A stretch of DNA of 64,000 nt from Bacteroidales bacterium (lineage in GTDB: Bacteria; Bacteroidota; Bacteroidia; Bacteroidales; F082). Positions 16,232 to 26,114 of this stretch are shown here, one piece after another. Both the position numbers and the translations under genes were made by a program. How positions within the stretch are numbered: the stretch's first letter is position 1; the number at the start of each line of letters is the position of its first letter. The stretch spans positions 1 through 64,000 of the forward strand of contig CAAGIO010000013.1 of assembly GCA_900769945.1 (NCBI GenBank), read 5' to 3'. Below the pieces are notes generated by a model. It saw nothing but the letters and a program-made list of their open reading frames with translations, searched no databases and had not been told where the DNA came from.

Positions 16232-17884
16232 ATGAAAGAAAAGATGTTTTGCTATCAATGTCAGGAGACAGCCAAAGGAACCGGCTGCACTGTAATAGGA
16301 GTTTGCGGTAAGAAAGCCAGCACATCAGCACTGATGGACATTCTGCTATTTGCTCTCCGAGGATTATGCGTCACTACAACAATTTTGCGCAAAAACAATA
16401 TCAGTATTCCACAAGATATTGATAATCATATAAATGACTCCCTATTTTGCACAATCACGAACACAAATTTCGATGACGAAGACATTGGAAGGAAGACAAA
16501 TCTCTCTTTCAAACTTCGAGACAAGATGATGATATTGGCAAAAGAGAACGGCTTAAACATACCACAAATTGACGAGACCACTTTAGATAAGAAGGCGGTA
16601 GAGGCACTCTTGGAGACGGGAAAGATTGGGGTGTTAAGAAATGAGAATGCCGACTACCGCGCACTCAAAGAGTTGATACTCTATGGTTTGAAAGGAATGG
16701 CAGCATACCTCGAACACGCCGACAGACTCGGATTTTCAAGCCCGGACTGCAACGCCTTTATCCAGAAAACAATATCAGATATTACTGCAAAAGACAAAGA
16801 CATTGAGAAACTGACACAGATAGTATTAAAAACTGGGGAATTCGGATTAAGAGCCATGGCATTATTGGACCAAGCGAACACCATGGTTTACGGAACGCCT
16901 GAGATGACAGAAATAAACATTGGGGCAAAACAACGCCCCGGAATACTCGTCTCAGGACACGACCTTAAAGACCTGCATCAACTTTTGGAACAGACAAAAG
17001 GGAAAGGAATAGACGTCTATACTCATGGGGAGATGTTACCAGCAAATACCTATCCGATGCTTAAGAAATATTCACATCTGGCGGGAAATTACGGCAACTC
17101 ATGGTGGCGACAGAATGAGGAATTTGAGAGGTTCCACGGACCTATCCTAATGACAAGCAACTGCATAGTGCCGCCGAAACCTACGTCAACATATCAAGAC
17201 AAAATGTTTACCACCAACTCGGCGGCATATCCCGGATGCAAACACATCAAAGCCGACAATGATGGAAACAAAGATTTCTCTGAAATTATCGCTGTTGCAG
17301 AGAAATGCTCACCTCCAGAACCATTAGAAAACGGCAAAATAGTTGGTGGATTCTCCTACCGACAAGCGATGAGACTCTCAGACAAGATTGCCGACGCCAT
17401 TAACAGTGGGGAAATACGAAAATTTGTTGTTATGGCAGGTTGCGATGGAAGGATGAAAAACAGAGAATATTACACAGAATTTGCTAAGGCACTGCCCCAT
17501 GACACCGTGATTCTCACGGCAGGTTGTGCCAAATACCGATACAACAAACTCAACTTAGGGCAAATAGGCGACATACCGAGAGTGCTCGATTCGGGACAAT
17601 GCAACGACTCATACTCCCTAATAATGATAGCTATGCAATTGAAGAAAAAATTCAACCTGCGGTGTATCAACGACTTACCAATAATATACAATATTGCATG
17701 GTATGAGCAGAAAGCCGTGATAGTGTTACTTTCCCTTCTATCGATAGGAATAAAAAACATTTATTTGGGGCCTACGCTACCTGCATTCATCTCACCAAAC
17801 ATATTAAATGTGTTAGTCAAACATTTCAATATCAGCACCATAACTGATGTACAAACCGACTTAGAAAAGATGGTGAAGTCATAG
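16232..17884 (+). CDS. hcp: Hydroxylamine reductase / hybrid-cluster protein, class I
   Basis: This 550-aa protein starts with C7-X2-C10-X8-C19-X5-C25, which binds the cubane 4Fe-4S cluster and is the pattern of class I proteins from strict anaerobes. Hybrid-cluster ligands are visible later: SGHDLKDLHQL (His), HGEMLPANTYP (Glu), the Cys of SNCIV, PGCKH, VMAGCDGR and LTAGCAKYRYN. The protein reduces hydroxylamine or, physiologically, nitric oxide in the cytoplasm and is part of nitrosative stress defence. It has a gene-free stretch of 186 bp upstream containing an inverted repeat and stands alone. No hcr reductase gene is adjacent. Confidence 0.96.
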   Translation: MKEKMFCYQCQETAKGTGCTVIGVCGKKASTSALMDILLFALRGLCVTTTILRKNNISIPQDIDNHINDSLFCTITNTNFDDEDIGRKTNLSFKLRDKMMILAKENGLNIPQIDETTLDKKAVEALLETGKIGVLRNENADYRALKELILYGLKGMAAYLEHADRLGFSSPDCNAFIQKTISDITAKDKDIEKLTQIVLKTGEFGLRAMALLDQANTMVYGTPEMTEINIGAKQRPGILVSGHDLKDLHQLLEQTKGKGIDVYTHGEMLPANTYPMLKKYSHLAGNYGNSWWRQNEEFERFHGPILMTSNCIVPPKPTSTYQDKMFTTNSAAYPGCKHIKADNDGNKDFSEIIAVAEKCSPPEPLENGKIVGGFSYRQAMRLSDKIADAINSGEIRKFVVMAGCDGRMKNREYYTEFAKALPHDTVILTAGCAKYRYNKLNLGQIGDIPRVLDSGQCNDSYSLIMIAMQLKKKFNLRCINDLPIIYNIAWYEQKAVIVLLSLLSIGIKNIYLGPTLPAFISPNILNVLVKHFNISTITDVQTDLEKMVKS

Positions 17885-18069
17885 AACAAGCCGATGGACT
17901 TGTTGGAGGGGGCGAAACGATAATAGAACGGGTAGGCAAGGAACGTATCGAAAGTTCGTCCCTCTCCTATTTCTATCAAAAAAGAAATATTAAGTTTCGG
18001 TTCAAGCCGGACAGACGGTGAAGAAGCTAATCAAACGACACGTAATCTGTTGTCTTTCAATAAAAAATA

Positions 18070-19425
18070 TTATCTTCCTGTTAGGTCGTGGTATCTTCTT
18101 CTCGCAGTAAGATAAGTAATCTGCCGGTCAGTGATAGCGTTTTCAGCTTGAAGGAGCAGGGCATTAGCCTGAAGCACTTCTGCCAGCGTATTTAGACCAG
18201 CGTTATAATTTAGCGAGGCGAGGCGATAGTTTTCCTTTGCCATTTCGAGGGCGGCATAATCTGAGTCGAGGAGGGCTTGAGCCTCAACCATCTGATTAAG
18301 AGCCTGTTCCTCTTGCAGCAGCATTTTACCAGTGAGGTCTTCCCTCATCAGTTCAGCCTGTTGTATTTTGATATCATGCTCTTTCAGCTTATGCGATATC
18401 TCCCACCATGTCGAGATTGGCACGCTGACCCTCGCAAAAAGGAGTCCGTTACCGCTGAATCCCTTATACACCATATTTCCATAAAACACAGTGGCACCGA
18501 ATCCAACTGTCGGGAGAGCCTCGCCGAGAGTCAGTTTCTTCCTAAGCACTTCAGCATCAATCTGCATTTGAAGTAGAGCCATTTCCGGACGGGAGAAATC
18601 CTCATTCTGTTCAAGGCTTTTGTCTTTTTCATTTTCAATAGTATCTTCAAGGATAATACCCTCTTCAGGATACTCAATGCCAATCTGATGGCACAGAAGT
18701 TTAGAGGCGAGAGTGATTCCGTTATTCAGTTTCAAGTTAAGTGCAATAAACTCATTACGTTTCAATGCCACTTGAAGAGCATCAGCCTTTGTAACAACGC
18801 CGGCATCAATGGCTGTCTTCACCATTTTATCAATAGAATCGACAGTAGAAAGAGCCTCGGTAATAGTCTTGACCTTCATTTGCAGTCCGAGCACGAGATA
18901 ATAAGACGACTCCACACTCTCGATGATGTCCCGTTCAGAGACGTGAGCCTTCAACTCAGCGGCTTGGACACCAAGATTCGCAAGACGGTTTCCATTTACG
19001 ATACGGCCGCCAGCATAAACAGGCTGCACCAGCATAGCATTGACAGAAGAACCATTTTGCATCATATCAATATTTGAAGGGATATCGGCATTCACTTCTT
19101 CACTATTCAATACATTAATAAGTTCTTGAATGAAAGAGCTGAACTCCTCAGAGCCGATATCGTCAACAGTAATCCTTATCAAAGGATTAAAAGCATAGAA
19201 AGCAGAATACGATGCGGACACCTGCGGGAAATATTTTGTAAATATCTGAGCCTTAACCTGATGTGCTTTTTCAATCTCCAACTTATTCATCTTCAGCTCT
19301 GCATTATTAGCTTTAGCAAGGGCGAAGCAGGAGTCGAGAGAGAGCACTACAGGATTTTGAGCTGAAGCACCAAAAGCGATGAATGCAATGAAACACAGCA
19401 ACAACAATTTTCTCATAACCATCAT
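18070..19425 (-). CDS. TolC-family outer-membrane efflux channel
   Basis: This 451-aa protein has a signal peptide (LLLLCFIAFIAFGASAQ) and the duplicated helical hairpin architecture of the outer membrane efflux family: LDSCFALAKANNAELKMNK at the N-terminus and NYRLASLNYNAGLNTLAEVLQA near the C-terminus. It forms the trimeric channel that takes substrate from the pump across the outer membrane. Its ATG overlaps the stop of the RND pump gene (ATGA), and it is the last gene of the adaptor-pump-channel operon. Length is usual for the family. No terminator is obvious downstream. Confidence 0.93.
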   Translation of the reverse strand: MMVMRKLLLLCFIAFIAFGASAQNPVVLSLDSCFALAKANNAELKMNKLEIEKAHQVKAQIFTKYFPQVSASYSAFYAFNPLIRITVDDIGSEEFSSFIQELINVLNSEEVNADIPSNIDMMQNGSSVNAMLVQPVYAGGRIVNGNRLANLGVQAAELKAHVSERDIIESVESSYYLVLGLQMKVKTITEALSTVDSIDKMVKTAIDAGVVTKADALQVALKRNEFIALNLKLNNGITLASKLLCHQIGIEYPEEGIILEDTIENEKDKSLEQNEDFSRPEMALLQMQIDAEVLRKKLTLGEALPTVGFGATVFYGNMVYKGFSGNGLLFARVSVPISTWWEISHKLKEHDIKIQQAELMREDLTGKMLLQEEQALNQMVEAQALLDSDYAALEMAKENYRLASLNYNAGLNTLAEVLQANALLLQAENAITDRQITYLTARRRYHDLTGR

Positions 19426-22400
19426 TTTGCCAACCTATTTTTTTTATTTTGTTTTGCTAACCGCAAGTCTCTCAGATGGAGGACTTTCAAGATAGCGCGT
19501 CCGATTTTTTTACCAATATTCCTTTCACGTTCGCCCTCATCGAAAGCGAGGCAATAAGCCACAGGAAGTACTGTCACGACAAGAGGGAAAGTGATAAGAG
19601 TGCCGAAGCATATTACGACACCCATTGGTTCCCAGAGCATTGTTTTAGCGAGAATCATTGGGATGACGCCAAGGGCTGTTGTAGCAGAAGTCAGGAAGAT
19701 AGGGCGCATACGTCGCAAACCGGCTTCAAAGGCCGCCTCGTGTACCGAGACACGGTTTTTAGAGCGAAGTTCTGCCGCATAATCGTACATGATAATCGCA
19801 TTTCGAACAATGATACCGATAAGAGAGATAACGCCGAGGATAGCGGTTAGCGACAGGTCGAGGTCGAACAGCCATAGGCCTAAGGTCGCGCCGAAGATGC
19901 AGAGGACTGACACAGAAAGAGACAGTATTGAAATACCGATTTTCCCGAAATGAAGGATGAGTATGAAGAACATCACAACGATAGCGGCCAACAGCGACAA
20001 GATGACAGAGGGCAGCGTGTCTTTAGTAACAGCTATCGAGCCGCCCGGCTGCCAGCTCACGCCTTCTGGAAGTTCCATAGAATCAAGATATTCGGCGATT
20101 TTCTTATATTCCTTAATCTGTCCAGCATTAGGCATGACATCAGCGGCAACAGTAATAGTCCTTAACCCGTTGCGGTGTGTCTTCTTGTTATGTATGAATG
20201 AGGGGTGAAGAGTTGCCACTTGTCGCAGCGGAACCCAGACGCCCGGCTTCATTGTAGGCACCAGCATATCGCCTACTGACTCAAAATCAATATCATGAGC
20301 TCCTTCGGTATATATTGTCGTAGGAATATTGTAGTTCTCATTCCACATTGACATCATTTTATTTCCCGAAAGGGCAGATGAGAGATAAGCTGACAATATA
20401 GCTTGTGTGACACCGAGGCGGCAGGCCTCATCAACGTTCAACTCCACCTCGATTATCAGTTCCGTCTCGTCATAATCGGAATGAACATAGAACAGGTTAG
20501 GGTTATTTTTCATGAAGGCGATGAGAGAGTCCTTCACGGGCTCCATATCCTCATACCGGTCTGCCGTAAGATAAATCTCGATTGGTGCGTTCACCACCTC
20601 GTAGTTCATCTGTTTGAAACGAATCTGCGCACAAGGGAAGATATTTTCATATTTCTGGGAATACTCTTCCATCATCTCTTTCGTGGCAGCCTCCGATTTT
20701 GTCTTCACTATAAACTGAGAATAAGATTTGGAAGGCATTGGTTCTGGAGCGTATGTCATGTGGAAACGGGGAGATGACATTCCAATAAAGGAAGTGATGG
20801 ACTCAACCCTGTCGTCAGTCATCAGCAGATTTGAGAGAGAGTCGGCGACAGCTGAAGTTTGTTCAACAGAGCTACCGGCAGCGAGATGAATCTCAACGGC
20901 GAAACTGTCACGCTCCGCCTTCGGAAGCATCTGAATGTTAATCTTTGTAAACAAAAAGCAGCCAAGGAGCACAATTATCAGCGAAAAAAGAATAGTACCT
21001 CTTTTATATTTGAAACAAAACTGAAGAAGTATCTTGTAACCGTATTGCAGAGCATTAAAGAACTTCGTCTGGATCTTTTCAAGTAGAGATTGATTGTCAG
21101 GGTTGGAGCGGTTGATAACCCTTGCCGACAGGTATGGGATGACCCAAATGGCGTACAAGAAGGAGCAAGCGAGGGTGATAAATATCGCCCAAGGGAACAG
21201 CTTGATAAAGTCACCCATCAGGGTTCCTTTCATTATTCCGACCATTGGGAAGAACATAAACGATATGGAGCAAGTGGCGATAAGCATTGACACCATAAGG
21301 TTCTTTGTTGATACAGCGGCCGAATACCAACGCGAGTGTCCCTCATTCAGCATGTCGGTATAACCGTCTATTACCACCACCGAGTCGTCAACAATCATTC
21401 CAAGGACAACGATAAGGGCTGCAAGCGTAACTGTATTAAGTTCAAAACCAAGAAGATACATTATTGCCCATGCTGCAGCGATACAAACCGGCACTGATGT
21501 TGACGACACCAAGGCGGTGCGAAGTGGGAACAACATCAGCATCACAACAATTACTATTATCACCGCCTCGATAAGGTCCATGATGAACGACCTGACGGAT
21601 TTATTGACGACATCAGGCTGGTCGGTGATACGGTGAACCTTGATGTCAGGAGGCACAGTAGCCAAGAAGGCGTCAATCTCTTCATCGACCTCTTTTCCGA
21701 AGGCGACGATATTATTTCCCGGACGCATTGACATTGAAAAAATCAGGCACCGGTGGTTTGACACGTTTTCATCAGAGTATTGGATAAAGCTCGATGATTC
21801 TTGGTATCGTCTCTCAAGTCGAGCCACATCACGAAGCCTAAGCACCTGTCCGGTAATAGGGTCAGAATAGACTATTATCTCCGACAGGTCGAAGATATTA
21901 TTATAGGGCACATTGACATGAACAACGGCCTCACCTTCGTAGTTGTCTGCCTTACCTGAAATAGTGCGGAGGCTGTGAACAGCGAGTTGGGAAGAAATCA
22001 TCGATGGGGAGACGGCATATTGCGACAATTTCACAGGGTCGAGGAAAATGGCAATCTCCTCTGTCTCCTCCCCTACTACTTTAATGTTTCCCATAGTCGT
22101 TATTGTACGAAGGCGTGCCGACAGTTTGTCAGCGAACTCCGCCAGCTCTCTTGATGTACGTTGGTCGCTCTCGATGGCGAGCAGCAATGAGGAAGCATCG
22201 CCAAAATCATCTATCACCGCGGTGGCGAGAACACCTTTCGGAAGGCTCGTCTTCTGGAAAAGAGAAAGACCATCCCTCATCCTCACCCAAGTCATCTTCG
22301 AATCTTTCACATCGTTATTCAGCGACACAAAGGCGAGCATCATCCCATCTTGAGAGAAAGAATATGTTTTTTTCTTGTTGACATCACCAAAAGTGAAGAT

Positions 22401-22622
22401 AAACTGCTCTACTTTTCCTGCCACTCTCTCCTCTATCTCGGACGCCGTCGCTCCTGGATATATCACAGCCACAACGCCTTGGCGAATCGTAACGTCAGGG
22501 AACTCGTTCTTCTTCAGTTTCGGGAGGGCAATAAATCCAAAAACGACAATTATTATGAGAAAAAACAACACAATGTTATTATTCCTCATCGCTTTTTCAA
22601 TAATATCTCTTTTTCGTGCCAT
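19422..22622 (-). CDS. RND efflux pump (HAE1-type inner-membrane permease)
   Basis: This 1066-aa protein has the RND layout: TM1 at about residues 13-33, a large periplasmic loop (VVAVIYPGATASEIEERVAGKVEQ is typical), TM2-6 from about 340, TM7 near 545, a second periplasmic loop and TM8-12 up to about 1035. GMIVDDSVVVID in TM4 carries the Asp pair used for proton relay. It is a proton-driven exporter in a tripartite complex with the adjacent adaptor and TolC-type channel. Substrate may be drugs, bile acids, lipids or metabolites; HAE1-like loops argue against metal export. The start lies 19 bp behind the adaptor gene stop. Confidence 0.94.
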   Translation of the reverse strand: MARKRDIIEKAMRNNNIVLFFLIIIVVFGFIALPKLKKNEFPDVTIRQGVVAVIYPGATASEIEERVAGKVEQFIFTFGDVNKKKTYSFSQDGMMLAFVSLNNDVKDSKMTWVRMRDGLSLFQKTSLPKGVLATAVIDDFGDASSLLLAIESDQRTSRELAEFADKLSARLRTITTMGNIKVVGEETEEIAIFLDPVKLSQYAVSPSMISSQLAVHSLRTISGKADNYEGEAVVHVNVPYNNIFDLSEIIVYSDPITGQVLRLRDVARLERRYQESSSFIQYSDENVSNHRCLIFSMSMRPGNNIVAFGKEVDEEIDAFLATVPPDIKVHRITDQPDVVNKSVRSFIMDLIEAVIIVIVVMLMLFPLRTALVSSTSVPVCIAAAWAIMYLLGFELNTVTLAALIVVLGMIVDDSVVVIDGYTDMLNEGHSRWYSAAVSTKNLMVSMLIATCSISFMFFPMVGIMKGTLMGDFIKLFPWAIFITLACSFLYAIWVIPYLSARVINRSNPDNQSLLEKIQTKFFNALQYGYKILLQFCFKYKRGTILFSLIIVLLGCFLFTKINIQMLPKAERDSFAVEIHLAAGSSVEQTSAVADSLSNLLMTDDRVESITSFIGMSSPRFHMTYAPEPMPSKSYSQFIVKTKSEAATKEMMEEYSQKYENIFPCAQIRFKQMNYEVVNAPIEIYLTADRYEDMEPVKDSLIAFMKNNPNLFYVHSDYDETELIIEVELNVDEACRLGVTQAILSAYLSSALSGNKMMSMWNENYNIPTTIYTEGAHDIDFESVGDMLVPTMKPGVWVPLRQVATLHPSFIHNKKTHRNGLRTITVAADVMPNAGQIKEYKKIAEYLDSMELPEGVSWQPGGSIAVTKDTLPSVILSLLAAIVVMFFILILHFGKIGISILSLSVSVLCIFGATLGLWLFDLDLSLTAILGVISLIGIIVRNAIIMYDYAAELRSKNRVSVHEAAFEAGLRRMRPIFLTSATTALGVIPMILAKTMLWEPMGVVICFGTLITFPLVVTVLPVAYCLAFDEGERERNIGKKIGRAILKVLHLRDLRLAKQNKKNRLAK

Positions 22623-22641
22623 AAGAATCAGGAATTAATCA

Positions 22642-23658
22642 TTAATATGACACCTTAGCACCATTATACAGTTTCTGATAGCCGGCAGTAACGATTGTAT
22701 CTCCATGATTCAGACCGCTTTTCACTATTACGCCGTTTTTCACGAAGTCGCTTGGAACAATGTTACGCCTGAACGTCTTTCCATTTTCCACCACCCAAAC
22801 TGCTATGCCATCTGCAACAGTCTGAACACATGACGACGGAATAACTATCCCGCTCAAAGCCGTAGCTGTCATTCTGATTTTAGCCACCATGCCAGGAAGG
22901 ATTTCCTTAGCATTATCAGAAACAACACGTGTCTTTACATCGTAGGTATGGCCAAAGGAATTTGCGACGATAGATTTGTCAACTACTTCAAGCTCAATAT
23001 TTTTCAATCCTAAAGAAGGAATATCAGCAAAGGCGACGTCACCTTTTTTTACAAATTGTATTTCTCTTTCCGGGACTGAGAACTCGACATTCATCTTTCT
23101 TAGGTCTATTATCCTACAGAAAGTCCGCATTGGCGATACATTTTCTCCAACGAGATGTTTATCCATGCTGATTACTCCATCTTGCGAGGCATATAAAGTA
23201 CACTGTTCCAGATGTTTACGAGTTGAAATCTCCGACTGTCGTGCCTTTTCGAGGTCTGTCTCCATCTGTACCCAGCGCACCTCACTGATGCCTCCGTCAT
23301 CATAAACCTTCTTTAACCGCTCATATCCGTCTTGTGCCTGGCGTAAGGTCGCAAGAGCTGTCTCGTGAAGGCTTTTTGCCGAAGTATCATCAACTTTTGC
23401 GATAATATCTCCTTGGCGAACAGCTTGTCCATTATGGACATATAGCTCCACAAGCGTGCCACCATAAACAAATACCAAAGGTATCTCCACCTCGCTACTC
23501 ACTGCACCCACGTAATTTCGATAGACCTCCTCAGACGTCTGTCCAACAACCTCATATTCAATGGGTATGACACTGTAACAATTTTGTTTCTGCTCTTTTC
23601 TTTCTTCACAACCAAGCAAAAGTAATAACAAAGGAAATAATAGTATTTTATTTCGCAT
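22642..23658 (-). CDS. Membrane-fusion adaptor lipoprotein of the RND efflux system
   Basis: This 338-aa protein has a lipoprotein signal (LLLLLLGC, Cys17). It shows lipoyl halves (VFVYGGTLVELYVHNGQAVRQGDIIAKVDD and YASQDGVISMDKHLVGENV-type sequence, each recognisable in part), an intervening alpha-helical hairpin (LHETALATLRQAQDGYERLKK), a beta-barrel domain and a membrane-proximal domain ending GLNHGDTIVTAGYQKLYNGAKV. It links pump and channel in the periplasm, anchored to a membrane by its lipid. It is the first gene of the operon and has its own promoter and a palindrome upstream. Confidence 0.93.
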   Translation of the reverse strand: MRNKILLFPLLLLLLGCEERKEQKQNCYSVIPIEYEVVGQTSEEVYRNYVGAVSSEVEIPLVFVYGGTLVELYVHNGQAVRQGDIIAKVDDTSAKSLHETALATLRQAQDGYERLKKVYDDGGISEVRWVQMETDLEKARQSEISTRKHLEQCTLYASQDGVISMDKHLVGENVSPMRTFCRIIDLRKMNVEFSVPEREIQFVKKGDVAFADIPSLGLKNIELEVVDKSIVANSFGHTYDVKTRVVSDNAKEILPGMVAKIRMTATALSGIVIPSSCVQTVADGIAVWVVENGKTFRRNIVPSDFVKNGVIVKSGLNHGDTIVTAGYQKLYNGAKVSY

Positions 23659-23673
23659 ATTTTAAATTTTTTG

Positions 23674-23704
23674 CAAAAGTAGGAAAAAGGAGAAAAACGT
23701 CAAA
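23674..23704 (-). promoter_or_regulatory. Promoter of the RND efflux operon
   Basis: On the minus strand TTTG (plus 23701-23704), a 19-bp spacer and TACTTTTG (plus 23674-23681) match the Bacteroidetes consensus well. The leader to the adaptor ATG is only about 10 nt. Confidence 0.6.
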
Positions 23705-23723
23705 GAGAAAAAATAAAAATTTC

Positions 23724-23741
23724 ATATAGAAAAATCTATAT
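23724..23741. promoter_or_regulatory. Perfect 7-bp palindrome upstream of the efflux promoter
   Basis: ATATAGA, AAAA, TCTATAT form a perfect inverted repeat 20 bp upstream of the -33 box of the efflux operon promoter. The position suits an activator or repressor binding site; no regulator gene is adjacent. Confidence 0.4.
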
Positions 23742-23818
23742 TACGTTCTTTATCATGAAAGGGGGAAACAAGCGTATTTTAAGAAGTAAAAAGATTAAAA
23801 ATAAATAGGATAGCGCAA

Positions 23819-23853
23819 AGAAAAAAGGAGGCACCCCCAAAAAAGATGTCTCC
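23819..23853 (-). terminator. Rho-independent terminator of the prolyl oligopeptidase gene
   Basis: On the minus strand GGAGACA pairs with TGCCTCC (one G-T pair) around a loop, followed by eight T residues (plus A-run 23819-23826). It begins 24 bp after the peptidase stop. Confidence 0.8.
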
Positions 23854-23876
23854 CTTTACAAATATGAATTACAAGA

Positions 23877-26006
23877 TTATTTTCCCAAGTTATATAAGAT
23901 GAACGAATAAATATCCGATTGCTCTTCAATAACTTTTGTCATAGGTTTTCCTGCGCCGTGACCTGCCTTGGAGTCGATGCGGATGATTTTCGGTTCAGGT
24001 CCGGTCTGTGAAGCCTGTAGTGTTGCGGCATATTTGAAAGAGTGTGCCGGCACGACGCGGTCGTCATGGTCAGCGGTAGTGACCATAATGGCGGGATACT
24101 TCACGTCAGCACCATTTTTGATATTATGAAGTGGCGAGTAGGCATAGAGAGCCTCAAACATCTCTTTACTGTCGGCACTTGTACCATAATCAGGAGCCCA
24201 ATTCCAGCCTATTGTGAAAAGGTGATAACGAAGCATGTCCATAACACCCACTTGAGGAATAGCCACTCTGAACAAGTCTGGGCGTTGGTTTACACAGGCA
24301 CCGATAAGAAGTCCGCCGTTAGAGCCACCCATGATGGCAAGATAATCAGGAGAGGTATAATTGTTGTTCACGAGATACTCACCTGCCGAGATAAAGTCAT
24401 CAAACACATTCTGTTTCTGTAACTTAGTGCCGGCGATATGCCATTCCTCACCATATTCGTTGCCACCTCGAAGGTTAGCTTGTGCATAGATTCCACCTTT
24501 TTCGAGGAAAGGAAGCCGCATAGTTGAGAAACCGGGGTTGAGGGTGATATTGAATCCGCCGTAGCCATAAAGCAAAGTAGGATTCTTACCGTCACGGACA
24601 AGACCTTTCTTATAAGTCAAGAACATTGGTACTTGTGTCCCGTCCTTGCTTGTCACGAAGACCTGTTCGGTGATATAGTCTTCAGGATTGAATTTCACAT
24701 CAGGAGAGCGGAACACCTTTGATGTATTCTTCTCAATATCATAGGTGTATATTGTTGTCGGGAAAGTGAATGATGTGAAGGAATAGAACACTTCCGGCTC
24801 ATCATAGCTGCAACTAAATCCAACAGCACCGAATGTAGGGAACGCTATCTCATGAAGCATTGTGCCATCGAGATTATAAACATAGGAGTGATTAGAAGCG
24901 TCTTGGTCATAAGTGACAATCATTTTGCCAGCAGCCAATTGAGCAGAGGTGATGACATTATCCGACTCAGGGACAAGCACATTCCAGTTCTCAACGCCGG
25001 CTTTTGCAAGGTTATCAACACTTACGTAACAGATTTTTCCCTTAGGGGCATTGTAATTAGTAAAGACGTACATGACATTGTCTATCACATCAATTGGAGA
25101 ATAAGTGTAGTCCATATTTTCAGCGAGAGGAATAAACTTCCCATCAGGGTCAAGCATATCGCGGATAAAGAGAGTATGACCAGAGGCCTGACCGCTCTCT
25201 GTCAGGAACATAAATCGCTCATCATCAGTGAGGAACACGCTATGGAAATAACGAGGCTGTGCGGGATTCTCATAAAACAGCTTGTCATTTTCTTGGCTGT
25301 CACCAATCTTATGATAATAGATTTTATGGTTTTCATTAATATTTGAGAACTCTTTTCCTTCCTCTGGCTTGTCATAGGCGGAATAGAAGAATCCGTCTTT
25401 GTACCAAGCAGCGCCGGTGAACTTGGCCCACTCCACATGGTCAGGGAGGAGCTCCTTAGTCTCCACATCAAGCACAAAAATCTCACTCCAGTCGGATCCA
25501 CTTCTTTGAATCAGGTAGGCAAGATATTTTCCGTCATTAGATAGGCTGATACCTGTAAGTGAGACAGTGCCGTCATCTGAAAGCTTGTTTGGGTCGAGGA
25601 GCACTTCCGGTTCGCCCCCGTTCACATCTTGAACATAGAACACGCTTTGGTTCTGAAGTCCGTCATTCTTGCTATAGAAATACTTTCCGAACTTCTTTGA
25701 CGGCATGCCATACTTCACATAATCAGCAAGTTCCGTCATTCTATCCTTTATCTCGTTTCTGAACGGGATATGACTGAGATAGTCGTTTGTAACGGCGCGC
25801 TGTGCTTCGACCCATGCCAAGGTGGCAGCTGATGTGTCATTCTCGAGCCATCGGTACGGATCAGCGACCTTTGTCCCAAAATAATTATCTGCCACATCTT
25901 CATCTCGATGGGCAACAGGATACTCTTTCACAGTATAGCGAGTATCACAGGAAGATAATAATAAAATGCTTCCCATAACAAATAATGATAACTTTAACCT
26001 TTTCAT
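23877..26006 (-). CDS. Prolyl oligopeptidase family serine peptidase (lipoprotein)
   Basis: The start is ATG 26006 (MKRLKLSLFVMGSILLLSSC), which gives a clean lipoprotein signal; an upstream start would add 15 residues before it. The 709-aa protein has the S9A layout: VADPYRWLEND and the N-terminal segment, a seven-blade beta-propeller (about 85-420), and an alpha/beta-hydrolase domain with catalytic Ser in MGGSNGGLL, Asp in DHDDRVVP and His in GHGAG. GGFNITLNPGFS and RGGNEYGEEWH are typical substrate-site stretches. It cleaves short peptides after proline, here presumably in the periplasm or on the cell surface. Transcription has its own promoter and terminator. Confidence 0.95.
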   Translation of the reverse strand: MKRLKLSLFVMGSILLLSSCDTRYTVKEYPVAHRDEDVADNYFGTKVADPYRWLENDTSAATLAWVEAQRAVTNDYLSHIPFRNEIKDRMTELADYVKYGMPSKKFGKYFYSKNDGLQNQSVFYVQDVNGGEPEVLLDPNKLSDDGTVSLTGISLSNDGKYLAYLIQRSGSDWSEIFVLDVETKELLPDHVEWAKFTGAAWYKDGFFYSAYDKPEEGKEFSNINENHKIYYHKIGDSQENDKLFYENPAQPRYFHSVFLTDDERFMFLTESGQASGHTLFIRDMLDPDGKFIPLAENMDYTYSPIDVIDNVMYVFTNYNAPKGKICYVSVDNLAKAGVENWNVLVPESDNVITSAQLAAGKMIVTYDQDASNHSYVYNLDGTMLHEIAFPTFGAVGFSCSYDEPEVFYSFTSFTFPTTIYTYDIEKNTSKVFRSPDVKFNPEDYITEQVFVTSKDGTQVPMFLTYKKGLVRDGKNPTLLYGYGGFNITLNPGFSTMRLPFLEKGGIYAQANLRGGNEYGEEWHIAGTKLQKQNVFDDFISAGEYLVNNNYTSPDYLAIMGGSNGGLLIGACVNQRPDLFRVAIPQVGVMDMLRYHLFTIGWNWAPDYGTSADSKEMFEALYAYSPLHNIKNGADVKYPAIMVTTADHDDRVVPAHSFKYAATLQASQTGPEPKIIRIDSKAGHGAGKPMTKVIEEQSDIYSFILYNLGK

Positions 26007-26020
26007 GATAAAAATTTTTG

Positions 26021-26028
26021 CAAATATA
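26021..26028 (-). promoter_or_regulatory. -7 promoter element of the prolyl oligopeptidase gene
   Basis: The minus strand reads TATATTTG, fitting TAnnTTTG, about 15 bp before the ATG at 26006. This proximity supports the chosen start. Confidence 0.5.
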
Positions 26029-26061
26029 ATACTTTTAATGAGAGGGAGCAATTTTACAATT

Positions 26062-26088
26062 AAAAAAAGAGACGCCCGAGAGCGTCTC
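26062..26088 (-). terminator. Rho-independent terminator of the T9SS cargo gene
   Basis: On the minus strand GAGACGC, a 6-nt loop and GCGTCTC are followed by seven T residues (plus A-run 26062-26068), 26 bp after the stop codon. Confidence 0.9.
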
Positions 26089-26114
26089 CTAAATCATTAT
26101 TTTTGATAAAAATA

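Noticed and set aside
17885..17904. Terminator of hcp (AACAAG ... CTTGTT)
   Set aside because: Only a 6-bp stem without a T-run; too weak to call.
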